Assembly: GCA_018902385.1 (NCBI GenBank)
Contig: JABSSW010000037.1
Location: 372,001 to 436,000, forward strand
Source: Physcia stellaris
Taxonomy: Eukaryota; Ascomycota; Lecanoromycetes; Caliciales; Physciaceae
DNA: 64,000 nucleotides
Direction: 5' to 3'
In this document: positions 1 to 12,344 of the stretch, piece after piece
How the letters are laid out: each line of letters opens with the position of its first letter
Position numbering within the stretch: the first letter of the stretch is position 1
The notes under the pieces: generated by a model
Databases searched by the model: none
What the model was told of the DNA's origin: nothing
What the model saw: the letters and a program-made list of their open reading frames with translations, nothing else
Program-made: the position numbers and the translations under genes

Positions 1-1631
1 TACTGAATAAAGTACACGGGTCGTTTATGCCAAATACTATCATCATCAGAGCTTGAGATCCACTTCGACAACAAGCTCGTCGATGAGCCAGTACTATTGT
101 CGGTAGTTTGTCTGATTGGTCAAAGTGAGAGCTTGATGCCTCTGCTGGCTCGTTGAACAGCAAGAGGAGCGTACGATGAATTGAATGATCCAACATCAAG
201 ATAGACGTGGTAGATGTAAACTTTCATGCCAGGTGCTATAGAGAATTTATTATCAAGGGCAGGAAACAGAGTGTGCTGGCAAAGCTTAGATGCCTACTGT
301 ACTCTCATAGGAGCTTGACAAAAAGAATAGCTTCCAGTATAGAGATAGCCCGGTGACTGTTCTTAGGATTGACACGTTAGCCAAACTCTGCTATTACTGA
401 CAAGTCTTTCAACGGGTTTGATTTACCCTCAATGAAATAACAATCTCATAAACATTGGCCTCGTCTGTTTCCAAAGAGTACCTTACTAGGGCAACCTTGT
501 TTAGAAAACAGAGAATGCAAATGCGGGAACGCGTTCACGACTTGGGTGGCGCCAGCCTCTTGGTAGGCGCTTCAGATAATAATATTGTATCGAGTCCGCG
601 GATAGGCAACCAAGGCTTGAATTGGCCATTCCTTAGCCATAGCCCATGTGCCTTTGGGAGCTGGGTAACAAGTAACAGAGAGTCAAGCTGTAGGGGCAAG
701 ATTATAAGAGATGGAAATGCGGTTTTTTTCTTTCACATACTGCGTTATGGTGGAAGGAAGAGTGAAAGGAACTTTATTGACTTCACCTTCAACAGCTGAA
801 GACTAGCCAGCCATATGAGCCTAATGGATTGAACCGTAGAATCTAACTTGTGCCAGAGACAGTCTAGTTGTCATTGCGACCTGCCATTTCGTATCAATGG
901 TCTCAATGGTGTGGCTCAATGGACGACAAGGGCGATAAGGGGCGTGGTGGTACGACTGGTGGAACAGAACCGTTGTCACAACTGCCCAAGCCCTACTCTG
1001 TGGAATAGTCTGCGCAGGATCTGTACAGCACATCAGGGTCTTTTCTGGATCGGGTATGATTGCATTGGGGGCCGTTGCCCTGGAAGTCATCATTCGACCA
1101 CGCCAAAGAGAGATTGATCTACACCAAGCATTGCCTCAGCCAAACCAAATCTTGTCTTATAGAAGATCCCCAGATGCCTTCATTTCCAGAGTATCTGTGC
1201 CTTACTTCTATGATTATTTCGGCGAATCTCTATCCGCCATGCTTTTGTTCGTTCACCCCTTAGACCGCCTCCGCCATGCCCTGCCATTTTTTCGTACATT
1301 AGATATAGTCCACCTATCCTTTCTTTTTCGTCTCTGAGACGAGTCATAAGAGACGAAAAATCGCGTATACATGGAAACCGTATCCTAGCCTACCGATACT
1401 GATGCTTTTGTGTCTGTAATACCTCCCGCAAACGAAAATCCTCCCTGCTAAGACCCAGAAAGAGCGGACCGTCGCTCATGTGTATGATCGGTGCTGCCAT
1501 GCAAGAACAAGAAACGCTAAAATGCCGTGATAAGACAAAGTAAAAAGTCTAAGAAGTACACATTACTATAATACAACAAGCAAAGGCATGCGATGCGGAC
1601 AAGGAAGCTGAACAACGTATGGCCTTTTTGT
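1..1631. other. Unassigned stretch left of the first gene
   Basis: I could not assemble a convincing gene here. One plus-strand frame at about 938-1170 reads as a hydrophobic, Trp-rich segment (for example VVTTAQALLCGIVCAG) followed by a charged tail. It has an in-frame stop at about 936 and no supported start, so it may be an exon or relic of a membrane protein. A 12-bp perfect inverted repeat with a 13-bp spacer lies at 1324-1335/1349-1360 and could form an RNA or DNA hairpin. No tRNA or rRNA was recognised. Confidence 0.3.
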
Positions 1632-4600
1632 CTAGACAACTGTCATGATTTTCATGTGTCCATTGATTTCGTTATCGTTGCCGGCGATAGCGCTACCCAT
1701 AAAGCTGCCGCTCTTGGGGCTTTGCGTTGTGCGCGGGCTTCTACTAGGAGCAGGGGATGTAGGAGTCTTCTGAAAGATCCTACTGAAAGGTGGATCTGGC
1801 GGAGTTGAAGGGCGGACATCTGGACTCTGCGGGGAGTTTTCGGCCTGGCGGACAATTTCCTTAAGAGCTCTGGTTACCACGCCCGCCCTAGTTACAAGGT
1901 CGCGTAGCGAGGTCGTATCGAAAGGAAGCTTTCTCTGGGAGGATTGCTCTAGCATTGCCAGATCGTAGTGGCTGCGTTGCTGATGTATGTTTTCCAACAC
2001 AAACTTAGCCTTCGCTGCAGATTCTTTCCGTGGTCTTAACGTCGGCAGAGTAGTGTCCGTATGTGGCTTGTCTGGCGACGACCGTGAGGGTGTCTGCGAC
2101 GGAGTCTCGGACACAGATGCGGTTTCAGTCCCACTGGAACGGTCACCCTTGGTGGAAGAAAGTCCCGACTTTCTTCGCCGACTCCGGCCAGCCGGGGAAT
2201 CCTCATCAAATTCGTCGAAGTCAAAACTCGGTGAGCGAGGGGAATGTGGAGGTGCGAAATCTTGTTCCTCGTCATCAACAGTAGCCAGATTAATGATACC
2301 CTCTGCTTCTTTCCACAATTCAGCCGACTGTCCTTGCATTAAACCATGAGCGCTTGCTTGGTGCTGTAGCTTTTTAAGCTCCTCAACCAACAACGTCAAT
2401 TCCTTGACCTGACCAAACTGTCCATGAACGCTAGCTTGTCTATCCATGATTGACCGAGGGACAAGCATACCGGTAGAGCTACTTGACCTTGTATACTCAT
2501 GGCCCGCTGCTGCCTGTTTGTTTGGACGTGGGGAAGGCTCCTCGAAGTCAAAGTCGCCATCCCAGTCTTCACTTACACCTTTATTGCCTAACACCCACGC
2601 TTCAAGCTTTGAGGTGTTACCATTGCCGCGATGACCGCTTCCGTCTGACGGTACCGGTACGCTTTGACTGCGAAGATGAAGGGCATTAGGCGGCCGTCGA
2701 CCGCTAAGACGACTGCCACGCAGTTCTTTACCATTTTTACCGTGAACTGTTTTCGGTCTTGGCGACGAGCCTTGGAAGGAATCTCTGTCGGAAGAGGGCT
2801 GCTCCGACCAATCGAAAAGGTGGGTCTTGGATGTTCGGTCTGTGCCAGTAGATGAGACGCTGTAGGGCAAAGTCGGCAAACGTGGGCTCAAAGACGAGGG
2901 CACACCAGCGACTTGCGCTTCCTTGGTGGCTGGATCCTCGCCCTCATCATTTTCGCTGGGGGCGTCATCATCGCCGAACGACCATGTGTCATCAACTGAC
3001 AAGTGGTGCTGATAGGCTCGGGTGACGTCAATGGAATTCATGTCTGAAGATCTTTCAGGTGGCGAGGAATGGAAGTCTGGTGAAGGCGATCGGTTGATTT
3101 GCGTGTGTACAGAGGTGGGGTGTTCCCTTTCCTTGCATGGTGCTGCGGCTCGGACTGGAGTTGAAAAATTTTCTTCTTCCTCCAATATGTCCGCTCTGGG
3201 GACTGTGGCTCCAGTGAAGGATTCGTGACTCATTAAATCTTCCAGGGCAAGCAGTTTACCCTTCGTTATGTCAGGTGGTGGCGGCTCGTCAAATATAGTA
3301 TCAATAGGTGGTCTCCGTACGCCTGAGTGACTGCTTCCAGTGGCACCAGTCCTAGTGGAATCGTAAACAGTTTCACTTCGACCGTCAACGTCGTCTTCGT
3401 CGCCCGAGAGGAATCGACTATTCTCAGAACCGAGCAGAGTTGATGCGTGATCCGAGGGTGCTCCGGATGGACGATGTGACTTGTTTCTGACTGTGTTGAA
3501 GGCAAGAGGGCCGAGCGGCGAGGAAGCAGGTTGAGGAGGGGTTGAAGACATACCGAACGAGTCAGAAGAGTTTCCAAGCTGCGGGCTAGTAGGATAGGAA
3601 GGCGCTGTGCCTGGAAGATCGATTTCGAAGGCAGATAAGCGGTTTAGTGGTGGAAGAGGAGAAGAGGGGAACCTTCGATCTCTAGTCGGAAAACCACTGC
3701 CAGTACTTGAAGCTTTACCGCGGTCTTCACCGGGTTGCCGTGGGTTTCTGTGGTTCCAGGATTTAGGATCATTTTCACCCGTTGAAGGTTTTTGGCGAGA
3801 CCTTGGGTTGTGAGGTGCTGACACAACCCGTCTAGCGGTTGGAGTTCCTTGCGGAGTTTCACTTTTCTTAAAACTACCTGATCGGGGAAGTTTCCATGTC
3901 GATGGCGACGAGGACGGAAAGATGCCACTCAATGTGAAAGAGCGTCTAGGCAATGGTTCAGGATCGGCGTATATCTCCGTTCGTACGCCACCAACAGAGA
4001 GAGGAATGGGAGTATCGAAACCTGCTGGTGAGAAAGGCATATGCGAGAATGGACCACGAATGGCACCCTCATCGACCGCATCGTCCGAGGAACGAGGTGT
4101 AATGGCTGTTGCCAACATCAATGTAGGCAATTCACTAACGCTAGGTACGATCGTTTTCAGTGTCTCCGCTCGACTGATTGCGCCAGATGCGTTACGCTTC
4201 CTTGATGATCCATCCTTGACTACTTTAACGGCTTGAGATCTGAAAAAAGGCTGCCACCGAGAGGACAAGCTGTCCTCGTAAACATTTTGGTCTTCTCGAA
4301 GTTCGTTCAAAGGCATTGATGATCTGAGCGGCGACGGTGCTGTTATCTCATCCTCGGAAAAATATTGCTGGAGAGTCGCTGATCGCTGATGGCTTGTGGC
4401 AGGCCTTCGTAACGAAGAGTGCAATCCGTTAGTTCCCTGTAAAGCTCTTTGCGACGTGCTTCTCTTTACCAACTTATTTCGCGGTAATGTAGCAGGACTA
4501 TAGTCTGTGCTGGGAGGTAGTATTGGGGCTGTTGAACCATTGGAGAATGAGATTGATGGTGAGCCTGGCGGCGGGGTGCATGTAGGGCTCTCGTCCTTGG

Positions 4601-5173
4601 ACATGGACAAGGTTGATTTACGCCGCAACCAATGTGGCTTGCCAGTGTTGTTGCCTCTGAATTCAAAGGCAGCAGATTCAGATGCCTGGACGGTAGGTAT
4701 GTTGGGTTCTGGTCCTGTCGACTGGCCTGCCTCTTCCGACTCCCCGGCTGGTTTGATGTCAGATATAGATCGAGCGGTCCAGTTACCTAGACTCAACCTG
4801 CTGGAAGATGACAATGGGCGACCGAAGGAATTCCGTTTGCGCAATCGTAAGGTCGGGGCAGAGGTAGGCTGGGTTGGTGGCAATGGGCTCGAGGGAGCCG
4901 TTGGTGCGGGGTGGGACTCATCGAAAGTAAAGCGAGATGGAGCCTTTCTTCTACCCGAAGCTGGTCTGTAGTCGCTTGCGGGCTTTCGGTGACCAAGAGC
5001 GAGTCCGACTGCGGCTATACCAACAGTACCCGTGGCACAGAGCTATCCAACAATGTCAGCATCCAGCACTGCGGTGGATCCTGTGTGTGTAGCAGACAAT
5101 GAACAGTGCTGGGCAGGCCAGGCTTCATGCTTCCATGAAGGCGAGACACGTTGGGGGTGGAGGATGGAGTCAT
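1632..5173 (-). CDS. Large Ser/Pro-rich protein, possible Byr4/Bfa1-like cytokinesis regulator
   Basis: A single open exon runs from 5042 down to 1632 (1137 codons). It has no in-frame ATG at its 5' end, so an upstream exon is needed. The best candidate is 5105-5173 (ATG at 5173, 23 codons, phase 0), joined across a 62-nt intron with a good CTGAC branch site but a weak GTTCAT donor. The predicted product is about 1159 aa. It is mostly low-complexity Ser/Pro/Arg sequence with acidic-aromatic patches such as EDWDGDFDFEE and FDFDEFDED. A predicted coiled coil (VKELTLLVEELKKLQHQ) is followed by a conserved-looking C-terminal helix (LRDLVTRAGVVTRALKEI). The W-acidic patches and coiled coil recall fungal Byr4/Bfa1, the GAP scaffold of the septation initiation network at spindle pole bodies. 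That assignment is from resemblance only. That it is a real gene is much surer than its name. Confidence 0.5.
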
Positions 5174-7615
5174 ACTGAGGGGACCGCTTCCATCACCTCC
5201 AAAACAAGAGGGTCGCACTGAGGGACTCGCGTGTTACCGCATTACTCGCACGCAAGACTGGATCATGGCCAAGCTGTAGAGTCATGGAGACGTTGACATC
5301 AAGCAAAGGTTCAATGGGATGGAACGGCGATGTCGAGTCGAGAGTGATGTATGTAATATAAATGCGGTGCAAGTTAATTCCAATAGCGGGCGTGTCAGAT
5401 GCAGGTACTGAGCACCAGGAACCACGGTCGAGTGTCGATGCGAGTGGAGATGTGCTTTGCTCCGGATGATGCTGGTTCAGAGGGGCACAATGGCCATGGG
5501 ACAATTGGTTTTAGTGAACAGAATGGTGATTCTCAAGGTCAAGGTACAAAGGTTCCTGTTCCTGTTCAGCCCCAAAGAGCAACGGCAGCGAGGATCTGCC
5601 CTCCTAGGCACAACTTGGACGCTAATCGCGATCCCGGCACCCGCGAATCAACAGTGGAGTCCAATCAACCGCCGATTGCTCGTCTTCCATCACTCGCACT
5701 CTAGCTCCTTGCCAATTGACATAAAACGGTTCGATGCGTTCGGGGTCATCAGGCGATTCTATCGTCATTCGCCCACATGGCCACAACTCCTCCTCTACCC
5801 GTGCTATCAAGTCGGTGAAAGGCATAACAGCACGTCAATCACCGCAACCCGAACATGACGAGCACACCCTGCCAAAGAGCCCTGTCGTGCGACCCAGCAG
5901 AAGTCTGCACCCGTAGGATGTCTACATGCAATGAGAGACATATTATTCAGATCGTAGTATGTATGCGACGCTGTATCATCATACAGCCTAGACGTGGCTT
6001 TGGCGTCTTCTGGAAAAGACGGCCCAAGCTCACTCCTACTCATTCCGACTCGATGCCTTTCCCCCGTTCGGCATGGTCTGTGGGTTGTCAGGACAAAGTG
6101 CCTTCCAAATCTGAGATTATCAACCTGCCAACTAATACTGAGACCTTTCGCCTCTGTCTATTGTTATGTTGGCACCTCGGGCTGTTCATTATCCACCCAC
6201 CGCATTTGAAACGAGGGTCTTCCTAGGCCAAACCGCTTCGAAGGATCCTCGTACTACACACGAACAGTACGGTGAGTACTAGGTACTTAGCATGCATCTC
6301 TGGATCCAGCTGTCCGGCACCCACCGGCAATGAGGAGCAAGTGAGGGTGTATGGTCATAGAGCTGGTTTCCGCGGTACTACCAATCAGAAAGAACAACAA
6401 GTCTGACAGTATAGGGACGTGCCAGGATTGGGGTCTAGGAGCAAATGCCTCTGCATATTGGGGGTCTGAAGTCGCGTAAAAGCAAGTTCTGGGGCCTCGA
6501 AAGTCTCATGTCTGTAAGCATTCGAGCAAACTTTACTCATTTGCACGGCAAGTCTGGCGGGGTTGGTGGGAAGGGGGGAAGTATAGAGGTGTTGATCCTA
6601 TCAAATCAGACTGTTGAGCCGACGCCCAGCATCCCAGCTACGCGGGCAAAACGTTGGAACTTTTACGAGGGTCCTTCAACTCGTGGTTTCAAAGTCAAAC
6701 GCGTGTAGCACAGATGACAAACGCTTCGAAGCCAGCGTCTCTAGCTGACGATGTCCATGTACCCTGGTGATTGGGAAAACGGTCGTGTTCTCCGATTGAG
6801 CAGCTGCTGAATAGAATGGGTTTTGACCGAGAGCCAGAACTAGACAACGAGAAATCTCCAACAAGAGGTAGCAGGGTCAAAAGGCTGCATCTGTGGCGAT
6901 CAGCGGCCAGGATGTGGTAGCTCCTCCCAGGCTACCCACGGGCGATCCTTGGGATTCCCACAGACCGGGATGGCATGCAGCGCGACTCGCGCAAACTGGA
7001 ATTGGGATGACGCCCTGCACCAAAAGAAATTGGTGGCCTAATCCAGGCGATATTTCTGGCTTACAAATAGCAAAAGGGAGTTGAGGTTACTGTCAGTGTC
7101 GCGCGACAGGATGCCCACATAATCTTCCGTATGCATCAAGACGAGAGCTCTGCCGAAGCAAGGTACGAGGCTACGAGGCCAGCTCATCGTTGCCATGCGT
7201 ATCATCAATAATTTCGCATGCAGTAGTCGATATGTTGCCTGGATCTCGATGTGCGCCGCCTAAGCGAAACCGGCTTTTGATTGGATGTTAGCGCTTGCTC
7301 TAACCCGAAACGCGCGGCATCCAGATCTGGTCTGCACTCCGACTGTGATTGGTCAAGCACTCCAGATGTGACGCGAGAGACCCTTTTTCTTGTATTTCAC
7401 TCTTCCTTTTGTGGGAAAGCTTTCGGTCTCCCGGCGCTATCCCCGAGGCCTCTGACCCTGGTGACCCTCTAACCTTTGCCCAGTGGATTAAAGTACATGT
7501 ACTCGTATAATTCAATATTATTGCACCTTTCGCCATCTCATTTCCCAGCTCCCAAATTGCGAGCGGCGTTTTCTCTGCGTCGTCGTAGGCACGGCAGAAA
7601 CGCGCATCAATAGTC
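5174..7615. other. Intergenic stretch between the cytokinesis-like gene and GCN20
   Basis: Divergent promoter space of about 2.4 kb. Apart from the small minus-strand frame at 5622-5825, listed separately, I see only short frames without family resemblance. Pyrimidine-rich sequence at about 7385-7570 just before the GCN20 ATG is a likely core promoter/5' UTR. Confidence 0.4.
5622..5825 (-). CDS. Possible small protein, unrecognised
   Basis: A 67-codon frame with ATG at 5825 and stop at 5622. It has protein-like acidic/aromatic composition (VEEELWPCGRM, RIEPFYVNWQGARVRV) rather than the Ser/Arg/His-rich look of shadow frames nearby. I do not recognise a domain. It could be a stand-alone microprotein, the terminal exon of a longer spliced gene, or chance. 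No neighbour suggests a role. Confidence 0.25.
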   Translation of the reverse strand: MPFTDLIARVEEELWPCGRMTIESPDDPERIEPFYVNWQGARVRVMEDEQSAVDWTPLLIRGCRDRD

Positions 7616-10193
7616 ATGGAAACGGAGATTAAAGCTCAGATACCTGGACTGGACCAGGTCATCTCCGACTACGCGATTGTAGATAACCCTGAGTCTGATC
7701 AGAGTAAGCTCTTGGTTGATGATATCTTCGCTCTAGGGTTATCTCAATCATGCTTCAAGACAGTATACCCCCGACTCGGACTCAGGTCACACGCCACTCG
7801 GCGAGGCCGCCGAGACTATTACTGCCTTACTGGTATCCGCTTCAGGAGACCTGAGCGATCAGAATGCTGTCACTGTTCGTAACCTGGTCGACAAATTCAT
7901 CTCCAAGCTCAGTGCCGCTGATGGAGTGGATGGAGAGCGAAGGCAAATGGCTGCGACTGCCCGGAAGCTTGACCATGCCATACAGGTCGGCTCCCAACGT
8001 AACATGTCCTCGACCATGGGTCTTGCCGGAGGCGCTGTCGACCTAGAGTCAGCAAACACGAGGAAAGTTGAGTCCCGGGTAGATAGGAAGAAGCTTGAAA
8101 AGGCAGAGCGCAAAATTCAAGCGAAGCAAGATCGTAAGGTGATGAAGAATGTCGCCTATGAGGCTTCTAGACTACTTGATCAGCCGGATGATGCCCAGTC
8201 ATACGAAGAGTTCTACATGCAAGTCAACCCACTGCAGCTAGGAGCAGATCAGACATCGAAAAGCAAAGATATCAAAGTTGATGGTGTTGATGTGTCCATC
8301 AGCGGCAAGCGCATACTCACCGATACCACGCTGACCATGGCTTTTGGTCGACGTTACGGCCTTGTGGGTCAAAACGGTATTGGTAAAAGTACTTTGTTAC
8401 GGGCTTTAAGTCGCAGAGAGCTAGCCATTCCCACTCATATATCGATATTGCACGTTGAGCAAGAGGTAGGTGGAACAGCATAGCAAGCTTTCATCCTTGC
8501 TCAGGCAGACGGTAGACTTACCATCCAGTCCTAGATCACAGGAGACGACGTACCTGCCTTGCAGGCGGTCTTAGATGCTGATGTGTGGCGGAAACATCTC
8601 TTGGCAGAGCAAGAGGTAGGCTCCTCCGCCTAGGACGCTCGCTATCCGTGTCTGACAAGCGACTAGAAAATTACAAAGGAGCTATCAAGTCTCGAAGCAG
8701 AGCGGGCGTCAATGGCAGACACGGCGACAGATGCAGAGAGACTTGACAAGCATCGAGAAGGATTGGATAGCACTCTTAGTGATATCCACGCCAAGCTGTC
8801 GGAGATGGAATCTGATAAAGCTGAGTCGCGAGCCGCGAGTATCCTCGCAGGTCTCGGCTTCTCTGAAGAGCGCCAGCACTACGCGACCAAGACCTTTTCT
8901 GGAGGTTGGAGGATGAGATTAGCTTTGGCAAGAGCTTTGTTTTGCGAGCCAGATCTGCTTTTGCTTGATGGTAGGCTTTATGGCATGCTTATCTGGTTTG
9001 ATCTGACATCGCATAGAACCTTCAAACATGTTGGACGTCCCCTCGATTACCTTTCTGTCGACATATCTCCAGTCCTACCCTAGCACTTTGCTTGTCGTCT
9101 CTCACGATCGTGCGTTTCTCAATGAGGTGGCAACAGACATCATCCACCAACACTCGGAGCGGCTTGATTATTACAAAGGCGCAGACTTCGGTATGGCTGT
9201 GATTCCGTCCTGTTTGTTATTTATTGTATCCATTTCCTTCAATCGCTGTTTCCTTGGATCAGATACTCACACTCGCGACTAGATTCATTCTATGCCACCA
9301 AAGAAGAGCGTCGTAAGACTGCCAAACGTGAATATGATAACCAGATGGCTCAACGTGCTCATCTTCAAGCCTTCATCGACAAATTCCGCTACAACGCCGC
9401 CAAGTCTTCCGAAGCCCAATCCCGCATCAAGAAGCTTGAAAAGATGCCCATCCTCGAAGCTCCTGAAAGCGAATACACGGTACATTTCCGTTTCCCGGAA
9501 GTGGAAAAGCTGTCTCCACCAATTATCCAGATGAGTGGTGTTTCCTTCGGCTACTCGCCAGAAAAACCTCTTCTCCGCAACGTAGACCTTGATGTACAGC
9601 TTGACTCGCGAATCGGTATTGTCGGGCCCAACGGTGCTGGTAAAACCACGGTCTTAAAGCTACTTATCGGGCAACTGCAACCTACTTCAGGGCTGATCTC
9701 GCAGAACCCAAGACTCAGGGTAGGCTTCTTCGCTCAGCACCATGTCGACGCTTTGGATATGAGCGCCAGCCCCGTCGGCTTCATGGCCAAGAACTACCCT
9801 GGCAAACAGGATGAGGAATACCGCAGGCATCTTGGTGCGTTTGGTATTACGGGCACGACTTCAATTCAAAAGTTATCCTTGCTCTCGGGCGGTCAAAAAT
9901 CAAGAGTGGCCTTCGCCTGTCTGTCTCTGGCAAACCCGCACATACTGGTGCTGGACGAACCGAGTAATCATTTGGATATCGAGGCCATGGATGCCTTGAG
10001 CCTGGCGTTGAGAAACTTTCAAGGCGGTGTGCTGATGGTCAGTCATGACGTCACTATGTTACAGACTGTGTGCACGAGCCTGTGGGTGTGTGAAGGAGGC
10101 ACTGTGGAGAAATTCGACGGCGATGTAAAGGCGTACAAGAAGCGAATATTGGCGCAGGCAGGGCAAGGAGGTGTCGTAGAACGACAAAGTTAA
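7616..10193 (+). CDS. GCN20: ABC-F ATPase, Gcn20 homologue
   Basis: Six exons: 7616-7678, 7737-8465, 8535-8615, 8667-8970, 9017-9190 and 9283-10193. All phases close, giving 753 aa, almost the length of yeast Gcn20 (752). Family role: a soluble ABC-F protein with no membrane domain that, with Gcn1, promotes Gcn2 activation on ribosomes during amino-acid starvation. The sequence shows a family-typical N-terminal region and a first ABC domain with Walker A GLVGQNGIGKST (about residue 229), signature FSGGWRMRLA (about 368) and Walker B LLLLDEPSN split by intron 4. The second ABC domain has Walker A GIVGPNGAGKTT (about 562), signature LSGGQKSR (about 650) and Walker B ILVLDEPSNHLD (about 670). 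The charged linker between domains is present. Introns are 46-92 nt. The start fits the family N-terminus (METEIKAQIPG). Confidence 0.95.
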
Positions 10194-10658
10194 TAAACGC
10201 CACGCATGCCGTGTGCAATATTACCATATACTAAATCTGCTGTGATCGGCTCGAACGTCGAGGGTTGGTCGATCACATTTAGATAGGTGCGGACATACTG
10301 GTTTCTGCGTCTGAACATCATCTCCATGGTGACGGAAGACATCCTTGAATTCAGCGAGACCACAAAATCCCATGATATCTCCCCTACGGCTCCACCGCTG
10401 AAGAAATTTATATACAAGTGTAATCGTCATCCATCAAATCGTCGGTTGCCCGTGGTAGAGAATGCAAAATGTCGTATCATACGATATGTAAATGCGCCCT
10501 TAGCGGAACTCCATGGCGCCAAAGCAGCCTTTGTCAGGAACATGCGTGAGTTCTAGCTGCTGAAACCTAATTCAATAAATTTGTTTAGCCTTCATGTCTC
10601 TGTAACCGGGCCCATTTACTCGGAGAGAAAGTATCAAGAAGCGCAGGATTACGGCGAC

Positions 10659-11755
10659 TTACTTTTCACTTTTGGCATGGAAATATATCCCGCTCACCGT
10701 GCCCTGCACTTGGTTGAAGCAGATGTAGTAGAACCCTTCAAAGCTAGCGCCCATGATTTCGCGCACACGGTGGTCTGGTACCAGGAACGACTCCTTCCAA
10801 CGCATGAAGATGTTCTCCCGCTGCGCTCCGTTCTTGTAATGAAAATCTGGCTTCTTAGCTTGTTTGGCGAGCGGGCGCCAGGCGGGGAAACGGCCCCAAT
10901 GTTGCATGTCTGTTTTGTCTGTAGCGCCCCAGGACGGGTGACGCGTCTGGAAGGTGTATTTAGGACCGATGATCTCGCCTTCAAAATAGGTTATCAGGGT
11001 TGGATGATCTTCAGTCAGTCCTGGAGAGGATAATTCTATCAGCGAGGCACACTTCTCGGGCGTTCCAACGAGACTTACCTTCGATACGCAGGTAGCCGCA
11101 AAGAAAAGACTCGGCCATATCTACATATTTGATCTCAACCTCGACATTGTAATTCTGACGGTCCGACTGTTGTGTACCCTTGAATTTACTGCCAGGCCGA
11201 AGGAAGGACGATGTCCAATTAGAGATCACCTGCGCATCATGTGTATCAGCGGTTTACCAAATTCCGAGATGTTCGACAGAAGCTCTCGCATACCCGAGCA
11301 TTGGAGAACTTGGAGTCATCGGTAAAGGTTCCTTCATCAACATAAGACGCTGGCTCGCGCTCAAGCTCAGGCGAGAACGGCTGTTCAGATTCCTGCTCTT
11401 CATCTTTCGACTCCGTGTTGCCGGCTGGAGGGCTAACGCTGCCCAGATGCATCGGACTCATAGCTTCTGATGAAGGTCGGCCAATGGCCAAGCCTTGCTC
11501 GTCGAGCGATGTTGGTGCCGTTGCGGTTCCCGGGATTACATTCTCCTGGGCGCTGCGGCGGTCTCCACTCAGCAAGGCCTGTATTCTGGACGCATTATCG
11601 TTATATTGATGCGAAGTAATACTGTCAGGGCCCGGGATATCTTGCTCGCGCCAGGAGCGCTCTGATTCTGGAGGACATGATGTGTGGTTTGAGCGTTCAA
11701 TGTGCGGGTCGGTAGAGAAATGCAAAGAAGTCGAACTGTCGCTGGGTGTCGGCAT
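10659..11755 (-). CDS. VID24: Gid4/Vid24, substrate receptor of the GID/CTLH E3 ligase
   Basis: Three exons on the minus strand: 11294-11755, 11079-11229 and 10659-11020, with 64-nt and 58-nt introns. The product is 324 aa (yeast Vid24/Gid4 is 362). The N-terminal 150 residues are Ser/Pro-rich and probably disordered. From about residue 155 the Vid24 beta-barrel fold is recognisable: LRPGSKFKGTQQS, YNVEVEIKYVDM, CGYLRIEGLTEDHPTLITYF, GEIIGPKYTFQT, HWGRFPAWRPL and the end FEGFYYICFNQVQGTVSGIY. In yeast the protein binds Pro/N-degrons of gluconeogenic enzymes and directs them for degradation on return to glucose. The start is taken at the MPTPSDSS methionine; upstream in-frame residues look like 5' UTR. 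Confidence 0.93.
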
Positions 11756-12344
11756 GGGGGATTGGTATGATAACAAGATGTACAGAGAAGGGAAAGCGAG
11801 AAGGGTAAGAAGCAAAAGATGACTATAGCAACAGAAGGAAGGATCGGTTGAGGACAGGCATGGTAAAGTATTGTGATGACTTTGGAGAAAAGAGGGGGGG
11901 AGAGAGATTGAGATGGTTGATGGATTAGTAGTATTTATTACTGGCGATGGTGGGTTGGGTGCTCTGCGTTTCGAGCTGCATCAGGATACTCTAGTACGCG
12001 GGGAAGGCGTGGGAGGCGAAGCCACACGGGTCTTGGCGACACATCTGACAGGCACCGACAGTCCACAAGCAAACAGCTTGACAACATATCAACGTAGTCG
12101 TAGTCAATCACAGAGTATAGAAAGGTAGTCAATCGTTCATCATGAGCTGCGCCCCCGGCCCTCTTTGGCGTCGTGTGTTCTACCTATGTAACAAGCTCAC
12201 TCCTCTCCTATCTGCAGGGACTTTGACACCTTACATATTCTCCGCTGCTTTCTTGCGCTCGATTAGGCGTGGATACTCTAGACGAGTCCCCGAGTGGCCG
12301 CGCTTCGGAACTGCAACATCATTCGAACTGCAGAACCGTGTCCC
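11756..12344. other. Intergenic: GID4 promoter and MAGO 3' flank
   Basis: No supported gene. A purine-rich run at 11883-11910 and pyrimidine-poor sequence just upstream of the GID4 ATG are the only compositional features seen. Confidence 0.4.

Noticed and set aside
455-799. 114-codon plus-strand frame near the left edge
   Set aside because: No ATG in good context, no family resemblance, and composition like non-coding DNA.
5399-5858. Plus-strand open frames of 101 and 133 codons
   Set aside because: Arg/Gln/Pro-rich shadow-like composition, overlap with a better minus-strand frame, no splice or family support.
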